Shown here: positions 35,479 through 41,943 of the stretch, piece after piece | Layout of the letters: each line of letters starts with the position of its first letter | Position numbering within the stretch: the stretch's first letter is position 1 | Assembly (NCBI GenBank): GCA_017553635.1 | Contig: JAFZKN010000022.1 | Span: 49,884-113,883 of the forward strand | Direction of reading: 5' to 3' | DNA: 64,000 nt | Source of the DNA: Treponema sp. | GTDB lineage: Bacteria; Spirochaetota; Spirochaetia; Treponematales; Treponemataceae | Position numbers and translations under genes: made by a program | Notes under the pieces: generated by a model | Databases searched by the model: none | What the model was told of the DNA's origin: nothing | Seen by the model: the letters and a program-made list of their open reading frames with translations, nothing else

Positions 35479-37065
35479 TCAAAAGTTTTTTTCAAAGGTT
35501 TTAATTTTCATTACCGGAGTACGTTCTTCATAAGCTCTGCAATCATTCATTTCTATAATCTCATCAAGAGTATAATCAAGATAATAAAATATTATATGAT
35601 AACCAGCTTCTTTAAGTTTTTTCAAAACAGGAGCCCGAGATTCTTTTGTTATAAATCTACCATCAATTACAAATGATTTTTGTTGATAAATATATTCATC
35701 TATCATTTCAGAATCATTATGTCCTACTGGTATCTCAACTCTTGGATACTCCTGCTCAAGCTCCTGTTCATAAAATGTAGTTTTGCCAGAAGATGGTAAA
35801 CCACAAAGAATAATTGCTGTCTTTGAAAATAAATATTCAACAGGTTCTCTGCTCATTTTATCGAACCAAGAAAAATATTGTTTTTCATACTCTTCAACTT
35901 TTTCTTCAGACCAACCATCAATATATTCAGATGAACAACCAGCTTTCTTAAGAATTTCAAGACATTTTTTTTGATCTTTTTCTAATTCATCATAAAATGA
36001 AGTTGACTCATCATATTCTTTTTGTAGCTTAAGTTTTTTATTTTCGGATTTAGTATGGTTTATTTCATACTGTATATCATCACCTTTTTCCCAATCCCAT
36101 AAAAATCGGTCTTCACCAATTTTCTTAAGATATTGGAATGCAGAAGAAGCGTATTTCCAGTTAGTATCATAATTCATTAAATCACAGATTGAATAATTTT
36201 GTATTGGTTTTGCACCTTTTGACAAAACATATTCCAGCAAACTGCTACTAAATACAACAGAATTATGAATTATATCATGACAGAAAATTGATCTTTCAAA
36301 TCCATATAAATTAATATCTGCTCCATTAGATAATAATAAATCGAGAAGTTTTATAATTTTATTCGTTCTATCTCTATTAACAAACCATCCAGGATCAGTC
36401 ACAATTTGTACAGGAGTATGTCCTTTGGCATCTATAGCATTTACATTTGCGCCATCTTTTATTGCTTTTTTAATTTTAGTTATATTTCCTTTTTGACAAG
36501 CTTCAAATAAAGGTAAATCTCTCACAGTACATTGGTTCATTTCTTCTCCATTAAGAAGAGCAATCATATCAACAGGGAGCTCAAAGAAATAATCTTTGAT
36601 TTCTTCCCATTTCCAGGAGTAAATTTTTGGAGCATCTTTTTGTGAAATGTTTTCTTTCTTTTCAAAGCCTGTATAATGAGGATAACCTTGTTTTGTCATT
36701 TCAATTTTTTCTTGTAATTTTATTTTTCCTGAATCTGCAACATCTTTTAATGTTTCCCAGAATTTCTTTATTTCGCCTTTATAATTATATCCTGTAAAAA
36801 CAAGTTTTCTAAAATAACTATCAGGATCATAAAGCCAGGAATGCTCATCAAAGAACCAGGTAATTCCATCACTTGAACAAATTCGATAAGCTTCTTCCCA
36901 AACTTTAGAAAGGTATAAAGCTCGAATATCTGTATAATCACCATATTTAACCATTTCAAAAGCAGAAAAAACTACAGGGCAATATTTAAAATCCATTGTC
37001 TTTTTTAATTCTTCAACAGTGCGAAATTGTTCACGAGTATAAAGTTCTTCCAATGTCTTTTTCAT
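35479..37065 (-). CDS. Ankyrin domain fused to an AAA_33-type P-loop kinase, frameshifted tail
   Basis: 528 residues. An N-terminal unknown region (about 1-185) is followed by ankyrin repeats (LFEACQKGNITKIKKAIKDG near 190, LLDLLLSNGADINLY near 240, LLEYVLSKGAKP near 275), and a C-terminal P-loop kinase with GLPSSGKTT at 422-430, a SFVIDGRFIT strand near 464 and the lid NDCRAYEERTPV near 507. This kinase type phosphorylates small molecules or nucleic-acid ends. The frame stops at 35479, but just past a doubled ACxTTTGAAAAA stretch another frame continues with PKRNEGIDALYFVNTKEVW and stops at 35361, so about 40 C-terminal residues have been displaced. AGGAGG precedes the ATG, behind a structured leader. 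Confidence 0.7.
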   Translation of the reverse strand: MKKTLEELYTREQFRTVEELKKTMDFKYCPVVFSAFEMVKYGDYTDIRALYLSKVWEEAYRICSSDGITWFFDEHSWLYDPDSYFRKLVFTGYNYKGEIKKFWETLKDVADSGKIKLQEKIEMTKQGYPHYTGFEKKENISQKDAPKIYSWKWEEIKDYFFELPVDMIALLNGEEMNQCTVRDLPLFEACQKGNITKIKKAIKDGANVNAIDAKGHTPVQIVTDPGWFVNRDRTNKIIKLLDLLLSNGADINLYGFERSIFCHDIIHNSVVFSSSLLEYVLSKGAKPIQNYSICDLMNYDTNWKYASSAFQYLKKIGEDRFLWDWEKGDDIQYEINHTKSENKKLKLQKEYDESTSFYDELEKDQKKCLEILKKAGCSSEYIDGWSEEKVEEYEKQYFSWFDKMSREPVEYLFSKTAIILCGLPSSGKTTFYEQELEQEYPRVEIPVGHNDSEMIDEYIYQQKSFVIDGRFITKESRAPVLKKLKEAGYHIIFYYLDYTLDEIIEMNDCRAYEERTPVMKIKTFEKNF

Positions 37066-37089
37066 TTTGCTACCTCCTGGTTTTCTTAA

Positions 37090-37161
37090 TCAATATTGCC
37101 TATCTACCGTAAATAAAGGCCCGTGTCGAGAAAAGTTTCCTTTTCCGCACCGGCAATTATA
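37090..37161 (-). promoter_or_regulatory. -10 box and structured leader of the ankyrin-kinase gene
   Basis: On the minus strand TATAAT (37161-37156) is followed by TTGCC...GGCAA (closing at about 37093) enclosing a hairpin with GAAAAG-gaaa-CTTTTC and flanking GTG/CAC pairs. Palindrome A lies 25-45 bases upstream. It may be a regulatory leader. Confidence 0.45.
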
Positions 37162-37183
37162 TTATCTACACGAATTACAAGAA

Positions 37184-37207
37184 TGTCATTCAACTCATAG
37201 TTGAAAA
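37184..37207 (-). promoter_or_regulatory. Palindrome A (TTCAACT-N3-AGTTGAA)
   Basis: First of four copies of a 17-base palindrome. On the minus strand it is followed by TGACATTCTTGTAATT, nearly the same sequence as follows copy D, and faces the ankyrin-kinase leader. Confidence 0.6.
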
Positions 37208-37555
37208 CTAATCCCAAAGAATTAATCCATCCTGTATTTCAAGCACCCCATCACATTTTTTACATTTTAATTTTTCCAGATAAGGCAATTTTTTAATTGT
37301 CATTCCAAACTCAGAGTTGAATTCACACGCTGCATCTAATTTCTTCCAGGTCAGTTTTTTCATAACCTTATTACAGTTCTTACATTTATGTTTTCTATTA
37401 TTGTCTTCTTGAATAAGTGATAGCTTCCAGGTCCCGCATTCCGGACAGACAAAAAGAACTCGTTCCTTGCCATAAAGTGGTATCATTCCGCAACCTAGAA
37501 AGAATTTTTCTTCTTTTCCACATTTATTACAAATGCCTCTAAATCCTTTTCCCAT
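37208..37555 (-). CDS. Small multi-zinc-ribbon protein
   Basis: 115 residues with four CxxC pairs: CNKC near 9, CPEC near 37, CKNC near 58 and CKKC near 97, enough for two zinc ribbons. Otherwise basic. ATAGGAGG precedes the ATG. It could bind nucleic acid. It sits between palindrome A and the RNA-rich stretch. Function unknown. Confidence 0.65.
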   Translation of the reverse strand: MGKGFRGICNKCGKEEKFFLGCGMIPLYGKERVLFVCPECGTWKLSLIQEDNNRKHKCKNCNKVMKKLTWKKLDAACEFNSEFGMTIKKLPYLEKLKCKKCDGVLEIQDGLILWD

Positions 37556-37624
37556 ATAAGACCTCCTATCTATATTAAATCATAGCACATAATAGTGCCA
37601 AAGAACGACACTCTTAATTAATCA

Positions 37625-37693
37625 AAAAAAGAGCCTTCCTCAACCTCTTTGCGCCGGTCTAAACAGAGCAGCGCGGTTCTATTGGAAGGCTCA
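37625..37693 (-). terminator. Long terminator hairpin, minus strand
   Basis: GAGCCTTCC / GGAAGGCTC at 37632-37640 and 37685-37693, with an inner AACC/GGTT helix, followed on the minus strand by seven T's. It would stop minus-strand transcription ahead of the zinc-ribbon gene, or forms the end of a second small RNA. Confidence 0.55.
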
Positions 37694-37703
37694 ACTTATT
37701 CTA

Positions 37704-37912
37704 AAAAAAGGGCTTAAGTGATCCGCTTGCTCACCAATTGAATATTTTCAATCCTTTTACGGAATTTGCAGTCGCCCTTAAGGAAGATTAAGACATTACC
37801 TGTAAAACGATACCGACATTCATCTCAATAGTTTTACCGGTGTTGGTTTATCACATCTCTGTTTTTCCAACTTTTGGTTTATGTCCAAATATAATCCTGG
37901 ATGAACAATTGT
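37704..37912 (-). ncRNA. Candidate structured RNA, minus strand, about 210 nt
   Basis: No coding frame of useful length. Read on minus, palindrome B comes first, then TATAAT (about 37922-37917), then a segment with a perfect GTAAAAC/GTTTTAC helix (37803-37809 with 37832-37838), an ATTGAA/TTCAAT hairpin (about 37738-37753), and a final helix AAGGGC/GCCCTT (37775-37780 with 37709-37714) running into seven T's. No match to SRP, 6S, tmRNA or RNase P features that I know. Confidence 0.45.
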
Positions 37913-37934
37913 ATTATATAAAGTTATTTCGAGC

Positions 37935-37965
37935 CTGTCATTCAACTATTAGTTGAATGACAGGT
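37935..37965. promoter_or_regulatory. Palindrome B, between two divergent candidate RNAs
   Basis: A perfect inverted repeat with 15-base arms (CCTGTCATTCAACTA and complement) around one T. It contains the shared core TTCAACT-N3-AGTTGAA. Each arm ends in a TTGAAT that could serve as a -35 box for the RNA on its side. Confidence 0.65.
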
Positions 37966-37989
37966 AGCTGTACTCATGTTATTTTATTC

Positions 37990-38393
37990 ATGGTGATGAT
38001 GAACCGGCATATTGGGGAACGTAAGTTCAGGTTGAGGGCTTAAATCGTTCTGTTCTGAGGGCGCAAGTCCAAAAGCGGGAAGTCGAAAGACGACACAAGC
38101 ACTAATATGTTGAGGCCGCTATCCGGGGAGAACCCAGTAATGCTCCCCCACCTTGCAGAGGGTGAAAGGTATTCTGCATAAACAGTTTATTGATTGCTGA
38201 TAGATAAGGCCGCTTTATGGCAAAAGCCTGTGGTACAACAGCAATCTTTCTTATGCGGACGCAACTCCTATTTCCTATGAAATGGTCGTAGAAGGCGCGA
38301 TAAGAAATAAACTGTTATGGTTGTGATGTCTGGTGCTACCCGGATCGTAGATTGGAAGCTTTCTACACAAGTAGCCTTCACAACCTTTTTTTG
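37990..38393 (+). ncRNA. Candidate large structured RNA, about 400 nt
   Basis: No coding frame, yet dense nested helices: GAAC/GTTC (38018-38029), GTCG/CGAC (38083-38095), GGGGAG/CTCCCC (38126-38149), TGCAGA/TCTGCA (38155-38179), a long AACAGTTTAT/ATAAACTGTT arm (38182-38191 with 38308-38317) that encloses GATTGCTG/CAGCAATC (38193-38247) and TTTCTTAT/ATAAGAAA (38248-38308), and a terminal GGTTGTGA/TCACAACC stem (38320-38327 with 38379-38386) followed by seven T's. This looks like a multi-branched RNA with its own terminator. Palindrome B is just upstream. I see none of the signatures of RNase P, tmRNA, group I/II introns or known riboswitches. The 5' end is estimated. Confidence 0.6.
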
Positions 38394-38445
38394 AAAATAT
38401 TGTTAATTCATATGATATAATAAATATGCAGGAGGAACTTTACCT

Positions 38446-39309
38446 TTGAAAACCATGAAAGAATTTCCGGCAACTCATTCAATGAGCACAGAATGGTTTG
38501 TTGTCGATGAAGAAGGAAATATTGCTTTATTTGATTTCGATGAAAATGGTCCTGTACCTGTAGATGTTCCAAGCGAAAGTTCCTCATATTTAATGACTGC
38601 TGAAGAAGATTTTGGAGAAAAAGATTCTGACACAATTGAATATTTGGAATTAACAGATGAACAAGTAGAAGAATTAATGTCCGAAGCTGTTTCTCCAGAT
38701 AAGTATGATATTGAAAATGAATATGATCTTTTTGTTCAGGTTGATGAATCAAATAGAAAAGAGTTTCTAGAAGTTTTTATAGATAGAGTTGACTTTTGTC
38801 TTTCGCATAAGCATGGAATTTATTATTTATGTCATTTATATGGTTATGATGAACCCGAAGCTTATCGCAAACGAGCATATAAAACTTTTTTTAAAACGGT
38901 AAATCGGGTTGTGAGTGTTTGGGTCGATGCTTATACCGAAGATGATTTTTCTGGTTCTGATGGAAAGTGGCCGTTACCATTTTACTGTTATAAACAACCC
39001 TATAATTCATATGAAGAACTAGCTAAACGAACAAATGTTCCGAAATTTCCTTTTAAGGAAAATCAAATTCCTGAAAAACAAAGGAATAAGCTTATTCGTA
39101 TACCAGTAAAGTTTTCAGAATGTACAGGCTTTCAGATTGCACAGTATGCAATCTGTGGCTGGTATGCAGGTATAGAAGAATTTGAAAAAGATAAACGTAA
39201 TTATACAAAATTCCCAAAAACAGAAGGTGGCTTTTGTTATATTCTTGATGACCAGAACAAAGATAAAGACGGCCCAATTCCAATTACTCTTCCAGATGAG
39301 GATGATTAA
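38446..39309 (+). CDS. Unknown protein encoded before the radical SAM gene
   Basis: 287 residues with a TTG start; AGGAGG lies ten bases before it, and an extended -10 TGATATAAT about 25 bases before. N-terminus: MKEFPATHSMSTEWFVVDE (from the internal ATG), then a DEEGNIALFDFDENGPVP strand pair; acidic overall. Similar N-termini occur in immunity-like proteins of unknown function, which is only an impression. It overlaps the radical SAM start (TAATG), so the two are coupled. No catalytic motif seen. Confidence 0.6.
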   Translation: MKTMKEFPATHSMSTEWFVVDEEGNIALFDFDENGPVPVDVPSESSSYLMTAEEDFGEKDSDTIEYLELTDEQVEELMSEAVSPDKYDIENEYDLFVQVDESNRKEFLEVFIDRVDFCLSHKHGIYYLCHLYGYDEPEAYRKRAYKTFFKTVNRVVSVWVDAYTEDDFSGSDGKWPLPFYCYKQPYNSYEELAKRTNVPKFPFKENQIPEKQRNKLIRIPVKFSECTGFQIAQYAICGWYAGIEEFEKDKRNYTKFPKTEGGFCYILDDQNKDKDGPIPITLPDEDD

Positions 39310-40054
39310 TGCTTGACCGTATATCCATAGACCTAAGTAACTATTGCTCAAAACAATGTGACTTCTGCTATAACCATTCCACAAAAGAAGGCAACGTGTT
39401 ATGGAAAGTCGAAGAATTAATACCTTTCATTCTCGATTTACATACACATGGAATCGATGCAGTTTCCTTTGGTGGAGGTGAACCATTTGAATATGATGGG
39501 ATATTTGAATTGATTTCCGGCTTAATGTCAGAGATGTATGTATAGTAACTTCAAATGGCTTACCTCTGGAAAAAGAAGAAACCTTTTCAAAACTACTTCA
39601 GAATAAACCAGATAAAATTCACTTAACAATTCATCATCCTGAAATTAAAACAGAAGTTGAACGTGTAATAAAAATGGTAAAAAAAATAGCCGCTAAAGGA
39701 ATAAAATCTGGAGTTAATCTTCTTGTTTCAGATTTTAATCTTGAGCAAGCAAAACAAGTTTATTCAGACTTACTCTCAAATGATATTACTTCAGATAGAA
39801 TAATCCTTATTCCACGCCGCTTCACTTGTGAGCCAACACCAAAAGAGCTTTCAGCAATTGCCGGCGAAAAGCCTTTCCAGTCTCCGTCCTGCCTTACAGG
39901 ATGCAAGCAACCAACAGAGTTCTGTTCTGTTTCCTGGGATAAAAAAGTAAACTGGTGCAGCTACGCCCCTGGAAAACAACCAATAAAAGAACTTACATAT
40001 AATGGATTAATGGAAGCCTTAAATAAAGTTCAATTTGGTTGCTGCAAAAATTAA
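39309..40054 (+). pseudogene. Radical SAM protein gene with a frameshift
   Basis: The first frame (39309-39545) encodes the radical SAM cluster CSKQCDFCYN (CX3CX2C) near residue 13 and the SAM-binding GGGEPFEYDG near 56. At about 39535 the frame breaks; the other frame continues without gap as VCIVTSNGLPL (the normal next radical SAM strand) and runs to 40054, ending in a cysteine-rich tail (CLTGCK, FCSVSW, WCSYAP, CCKN). Repairing one indel would give about 248 residues with all parts. Either a recent inactivation or a sequencing error. Partner gene directly upstream. Confidence 0.75.
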
Positions 40055-40070
40055 ACTACAAGTTGAATGA
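40051..40070 (+). promoter_or_regulatory. Palindrome C
   Basis: TTAAACT-aca-AGTTGAA-TGA: one mismatch in the left arm. It overlaps the stop codon of the radical SAM gene. Its TTGAAT (40063-40068), an 18-base spacer and TAGTAT (40087-40092) could drive the short RNA that follows. Confidence 0.55.
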
Positions 40071-40098
40071 TTAATCTATTATTTTGTAGTATATTAAT

Positions 40099-40158
40099 AA
40101 TGGAACTTTACTTAGTTCCACCCTGGGCTGAGCTGTCATGTTCAGCCCTAATTTTTTT
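40099..40158 (+). ncRNA. Candidate short RNA 1
   Basis: Two hairpins: GGAAC/GTTCC (40102-40119) and GGGCTGA/TCAGCCC (40125-40148), the second followed by seven T's. It could be a free small RNA or merely the terminator of the radical SAM gene. Confidence 0.45.
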
Positions 40159-40177
40159 CAACTAGAAGTTGAATGAC
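40157..40177 (+). promoter_or_regulatory. Palindrome D
   Basis: TTCAACT-aga-AGTTGAA-TGAC, followed by TTTCTTGTAATT as at copy A. Its left arm begins within the T-run of short RNA 1. TTGAAT, 16-base spacer, TATTAT (40191-40196) is a possible promoter for short RNA 2. Confidence 0.6.
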
Positions 40178-40202
40178 TTTCTTGTAATTTTATTATATTT
40201 TA

Positions 40203-40274
40203 AAGATGCATCGAAGGTATTATTATCTGAGGTCGCTACCACGGGATTGTTTTTATAGCAATCCCCATTTTTTT
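40203..40274 (+). ncRNA. Candidate short RNA 2
   Basis: A GATGCATC self-complementary start, a GGTA/TACC helix (40216-40219 with 40237-40240) and a GGGATTG/CAATCCC terminator stem (40043-type, at 40243-40265) with seven T's. The stretch GGTCGCTACCACGGGAT resembles GGTGCTACCCGGAT near the end of the large RNA (38333-38346). Confidence 0.45.
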
Positions 40275-40283
40275 CACTTGTAA

Positions 40284-40682
40284 TCAGCTTCCAATAAAAC
40301 CTTTCTCACTCATTCTCATACCAAGCCACTTCTGGCTCATCACACGCTCATTGTTTTTATTGCACCATTTGATATAAGTCTGATAAAGCATATTTGTAGG
40401 AAGCCGCCACTGTAAAGACGCATCCAGCTCCAGGCAGTCAGTTACGAAAGTTCCCACGCTATCCATATCCATTCTGTATTCTTCGTTTACTTCTCTTACT
40501 GCAGCTGGTTCTTCAAGTCCTTCTTTCTTCCACATCGCATAGCCTTTCAAAAGCCAGTTCAGGATTCCGGAGTTTTCTGCAATCAATTTTTCAGTCAGGT
40601 TCTTATCTCTCTGCTCAGGAGGAATAATCACTGTAAAAGGAATCATTTTAATACGACGCCAGATTCCGTTATCCACCCCTCT
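40284..40682 (-). pseudogene. C-terminal remnant of a P4-type phage/plasmid primase-helicase
   Basis: From about 40682 to the stop at 40284 the protein reads like the last 130 residues of P4/D5-type primases: VDNGIWRRIKMIPFTVIIPP, then RDKNLTEKLIAE, GILNWLLKGYAMW and a C-terminal WLGMRMSEKGFIG. Upstream the frame runs into a GC-rich island whose translation is unrelated, and the helicase motifs are gone. It is a leftover of an integrated element. Confidence 0.75.
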
Positions 40683-40760
40683 TTTTCGACTTGTAGTTAT
40701 TCTCAATGGCTGCGCCCCTTGGCCTTCGGCCAATTCCCTGCGACTTCGCAGAAGCAAGTT
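40683..40760. repeat. GC-rich island at the primase breakpoint
   Basis: A patch with CTTGGCCTTCGGCCAA and CTGCGACTTCGCAG hairpins abuts the point where primase homology stops. It resembles the islands at 30838 and 61980 in composition. Confidence 0.4.
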
Positions 40761-40851
40761 CAGCGAAGTTTTATATATTTATTTTGTTATCGCAAATAAT
40801 CAAAAAATGTGATATATTATTTATATAGATACTTTTGAAAGGAGGTAGACT

Positions 40852-41067
40852 ATGAGTGATAAACAGATAGAATACTCAGTTTTCTGCATTGAAAATGTTG
40901 CAAAAGAACTTGGTAAATCTGGTTCTGAATTATTCCAGATTCTCAATTCTTCAGGTCTCCTTCATTCATATATCATTCCTTCTTATGAAGCACTTCATAC
41001 TCAGAGTAAACAATACATTGTAAACGAAATCATTTCAGTCCTAAAAGAAAGGAAACTTGTTGCATGA
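40852..41067 (+). CDS. DUF3791-type small protein (first of pair)
   Basis: 71 residues: EYSVFCIENVAKELGKSGSE, then a PSYEALHTQSKQYIVNEI tail, which matches the DUF3791 pattern. AAAGGAGG precedes the ATG and TGATATATT (extended -10) lies about 30 bases before it. DUF3791 genes flank DUF3990 genes in many genomes and are thought to act as antitoxins. Overlaps the next gene by four bases. Confidence 0.75.
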   Translation: MSDKQIEYSVFCIENVAKELGKSGSELFQILNSSGLLHSYIIPSYEALHTQSKQYIVNEIISVLKERKLVA

Positions 41068-41354
41068 AACTCTATCACGGTTCAACAGTTGAAGAATGGC
41101 TTGATTTTGTTCTTGCCTGCCGTGGCGGTTCAAAGGAATATCAGAATTACGACATCATCGAAGGCGGAATTGCAAACGATAAAGTCTTCAACACTGTGGA
41201 ACTTTTTTTTACAGGCCTCATAGATAAATCAACAGCCTTGCAGCGCCTTAAGTTTGAAAAGCCAAATAATCAGATTTGCTTTATTAATCAGGAAGTCATA
41301 GATAATCTTTTACACTTTGAATCCAGCTATGAAGCAAATGGAGCATTAGCATGA
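41064..41354 (+). CDS. DUF3990 protein with an internal deletion (toxin remnant)
   Basis: 96 residues. It begins MKLYHGSTV, the normal DUF3990 N-terminus, and jumps straight to EEWLDFVLACRGG, which in full-length members lies some 60-70 residues further on; the remaining GGIANDKVFNTVELFFTGL and KPNNQICFINQ parts are intact. DUF3990 has an ADP-ribosyltransferase-like fold and is a predicted toxin. The missing middle should hold most of the NAD-binding core, so activity is unlikely. The deletion is in frame. Four-base overlaps on both sides. Confidence 0.75.
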   Translation: MKLYHGSTVEEWLDFVLACRGGSKEYQNYDIIEGGIANDKVFNTVELFFTGLIDKSTALQRLKFEKPNNQICFINQEVIDNLLHFESSYEANGALA

Positions 41355-41557
41355 CAGCAGACGCTACTCTTTTGCAGATGAAATACGCACGAATTATTTC
41401 TCTACTTGCCAAAAAAGCAAATATTGATGAAGAAAAAGCAATGGAAATGTTTTACAAGTCAAATACTTACATGCTTATGAGTAAAGGCATCAGCGACTTT
41501 CATTGTTTAAGTGATGCCTATCTTGTAGAAGAAATAATGATGGAACAAAATCAATAA
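41351..41557 (+). CDS. DUF3791-type small protein (second of pair)
   Basis: 68 residues: YARIISLLAKKANIDEEKA, then FYKSNTYMLMSKGISDFHC and YLVEEIMME, matching the second DUF3791 protein usual in DUF3791-DUF3990-DUF3791 trios. Translationally coupled (ATGA) to the broken DUF3990 gene. Its survival while the toxin is damaged fits an antitoxin role. Confidence 0.75.
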   Translation: MTADATLLQMKYARIISLLAKKANIDEEKAMEMFYKSNTYMLMSKGISDFHCLSDAYLVEEIMMEQNQ

Positions 41558-41734
41558 TTTTTCTTCAATCTTTTTTTCAATAACAATTGTATTATCCCTG
41601 TTTCTTTTACCAATCACACAAGGCAAATAATAGTCTTTGGACGTATGTCTTACAGTTTCCTCGCTGTATGGTAATGGAATAAATTCATTGTCTCTTGCCA
41701 CAGTCAGTGTGCAGTCTTTACCCTGTATTCTCAT
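41507..41734 (-). CDS. Possible truncated phage-type protein
   Basis: 75 residues. The first 53 (begins MRIQGKDCTLTVARD, then YYLPCVIGKRNRDNT) look like a real soluble protein, perhaps phage-derived; the last 20 run into the convergent DUF3791 gene and look random. Probably the front of a gene cut by the rearrangement that placed the toxin trio. Weak start signals. Confidence 0.35.
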   Translation of the reverse strand: MRIQGKDCTLTVARDNEFIPLPYSEETVRHTSKDYYLPCVIGKRNRDNTIVIEKKIEEKLLILFHHYFFYKIGIT

Positions 41735-41842
41735 GCTTACAATGTAAGACTGAACACTATTAACAGTGTGTTTGAATGTGTGAAGATATGATTAAGAGCC
41801 AATATGATTTTTTCTAATTTTATAATATATTACAAACAACCC

Positions 41843-41914
41843 GGGGATGTAGCTCCCTTGGCTAGCGCTACAATGGCGTTGTAGTGCTAATCGGTTCATG
41901 TCCGATCAGCTCCA
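41843..41914 (+). pseudogene. Degenerate or chimeric tRNA-Ala(GGC)-like gene
   Basis: 72 bases. The 5' half, GGGGATGTAGCTC...GCGCTACAATGGCGTTGTAG, matches a tRNA-Ala with anticodon GGC in a CTACA/TGTAG stem. The 3' half differs: a TCGG-TTCATGT-CCGA arm whose loop lacks the conserved A58, and an acceptor end CAGCTCC that pairs imperfectly with GGGGATG. It may be a hybrid left by integration or excision at a tRNA, or a poorly conserved functional tRNA. TATAAT lies at about 41821. Confidence 0.5.
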
Positions 41915-41943
41915 AAATTCATTATGATTTTTTTAAGAGTATT

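Noticed and set aside
35479..35676. Plus-strand frame over the end of the ankyrin-kinase gene
   Set aside because: No ribosome-binding site; low-complexity translation; the minus strand is clearly coding here.
37990..38393. RNase P RNA, tmRNA, SRP RNA or a self-splicing intron as identity of the large RNA
   Set aside because: GAGGGCGCAAGTCC only loosely resembles the RNase P GAGGAAAGTCC core; there is no tRNA-like T-arm for tmRNA, no GGAAGGAAGC-type SRP tetraloop region, and no group I core or domain V hairpin that I can find.
37990..38393. A guide RNA of a TnpB/IscB or retron element
   Set aside because: No transposase, RuvC nuclease or reverse transcriptase gene lies nearby.
40683..40757. 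N-terminal 25 residues of the primase frame as part of the protein
   Set aside because: They are a translation of the GC-rich island, have no likeness to primases, and end exactly where homology starts.
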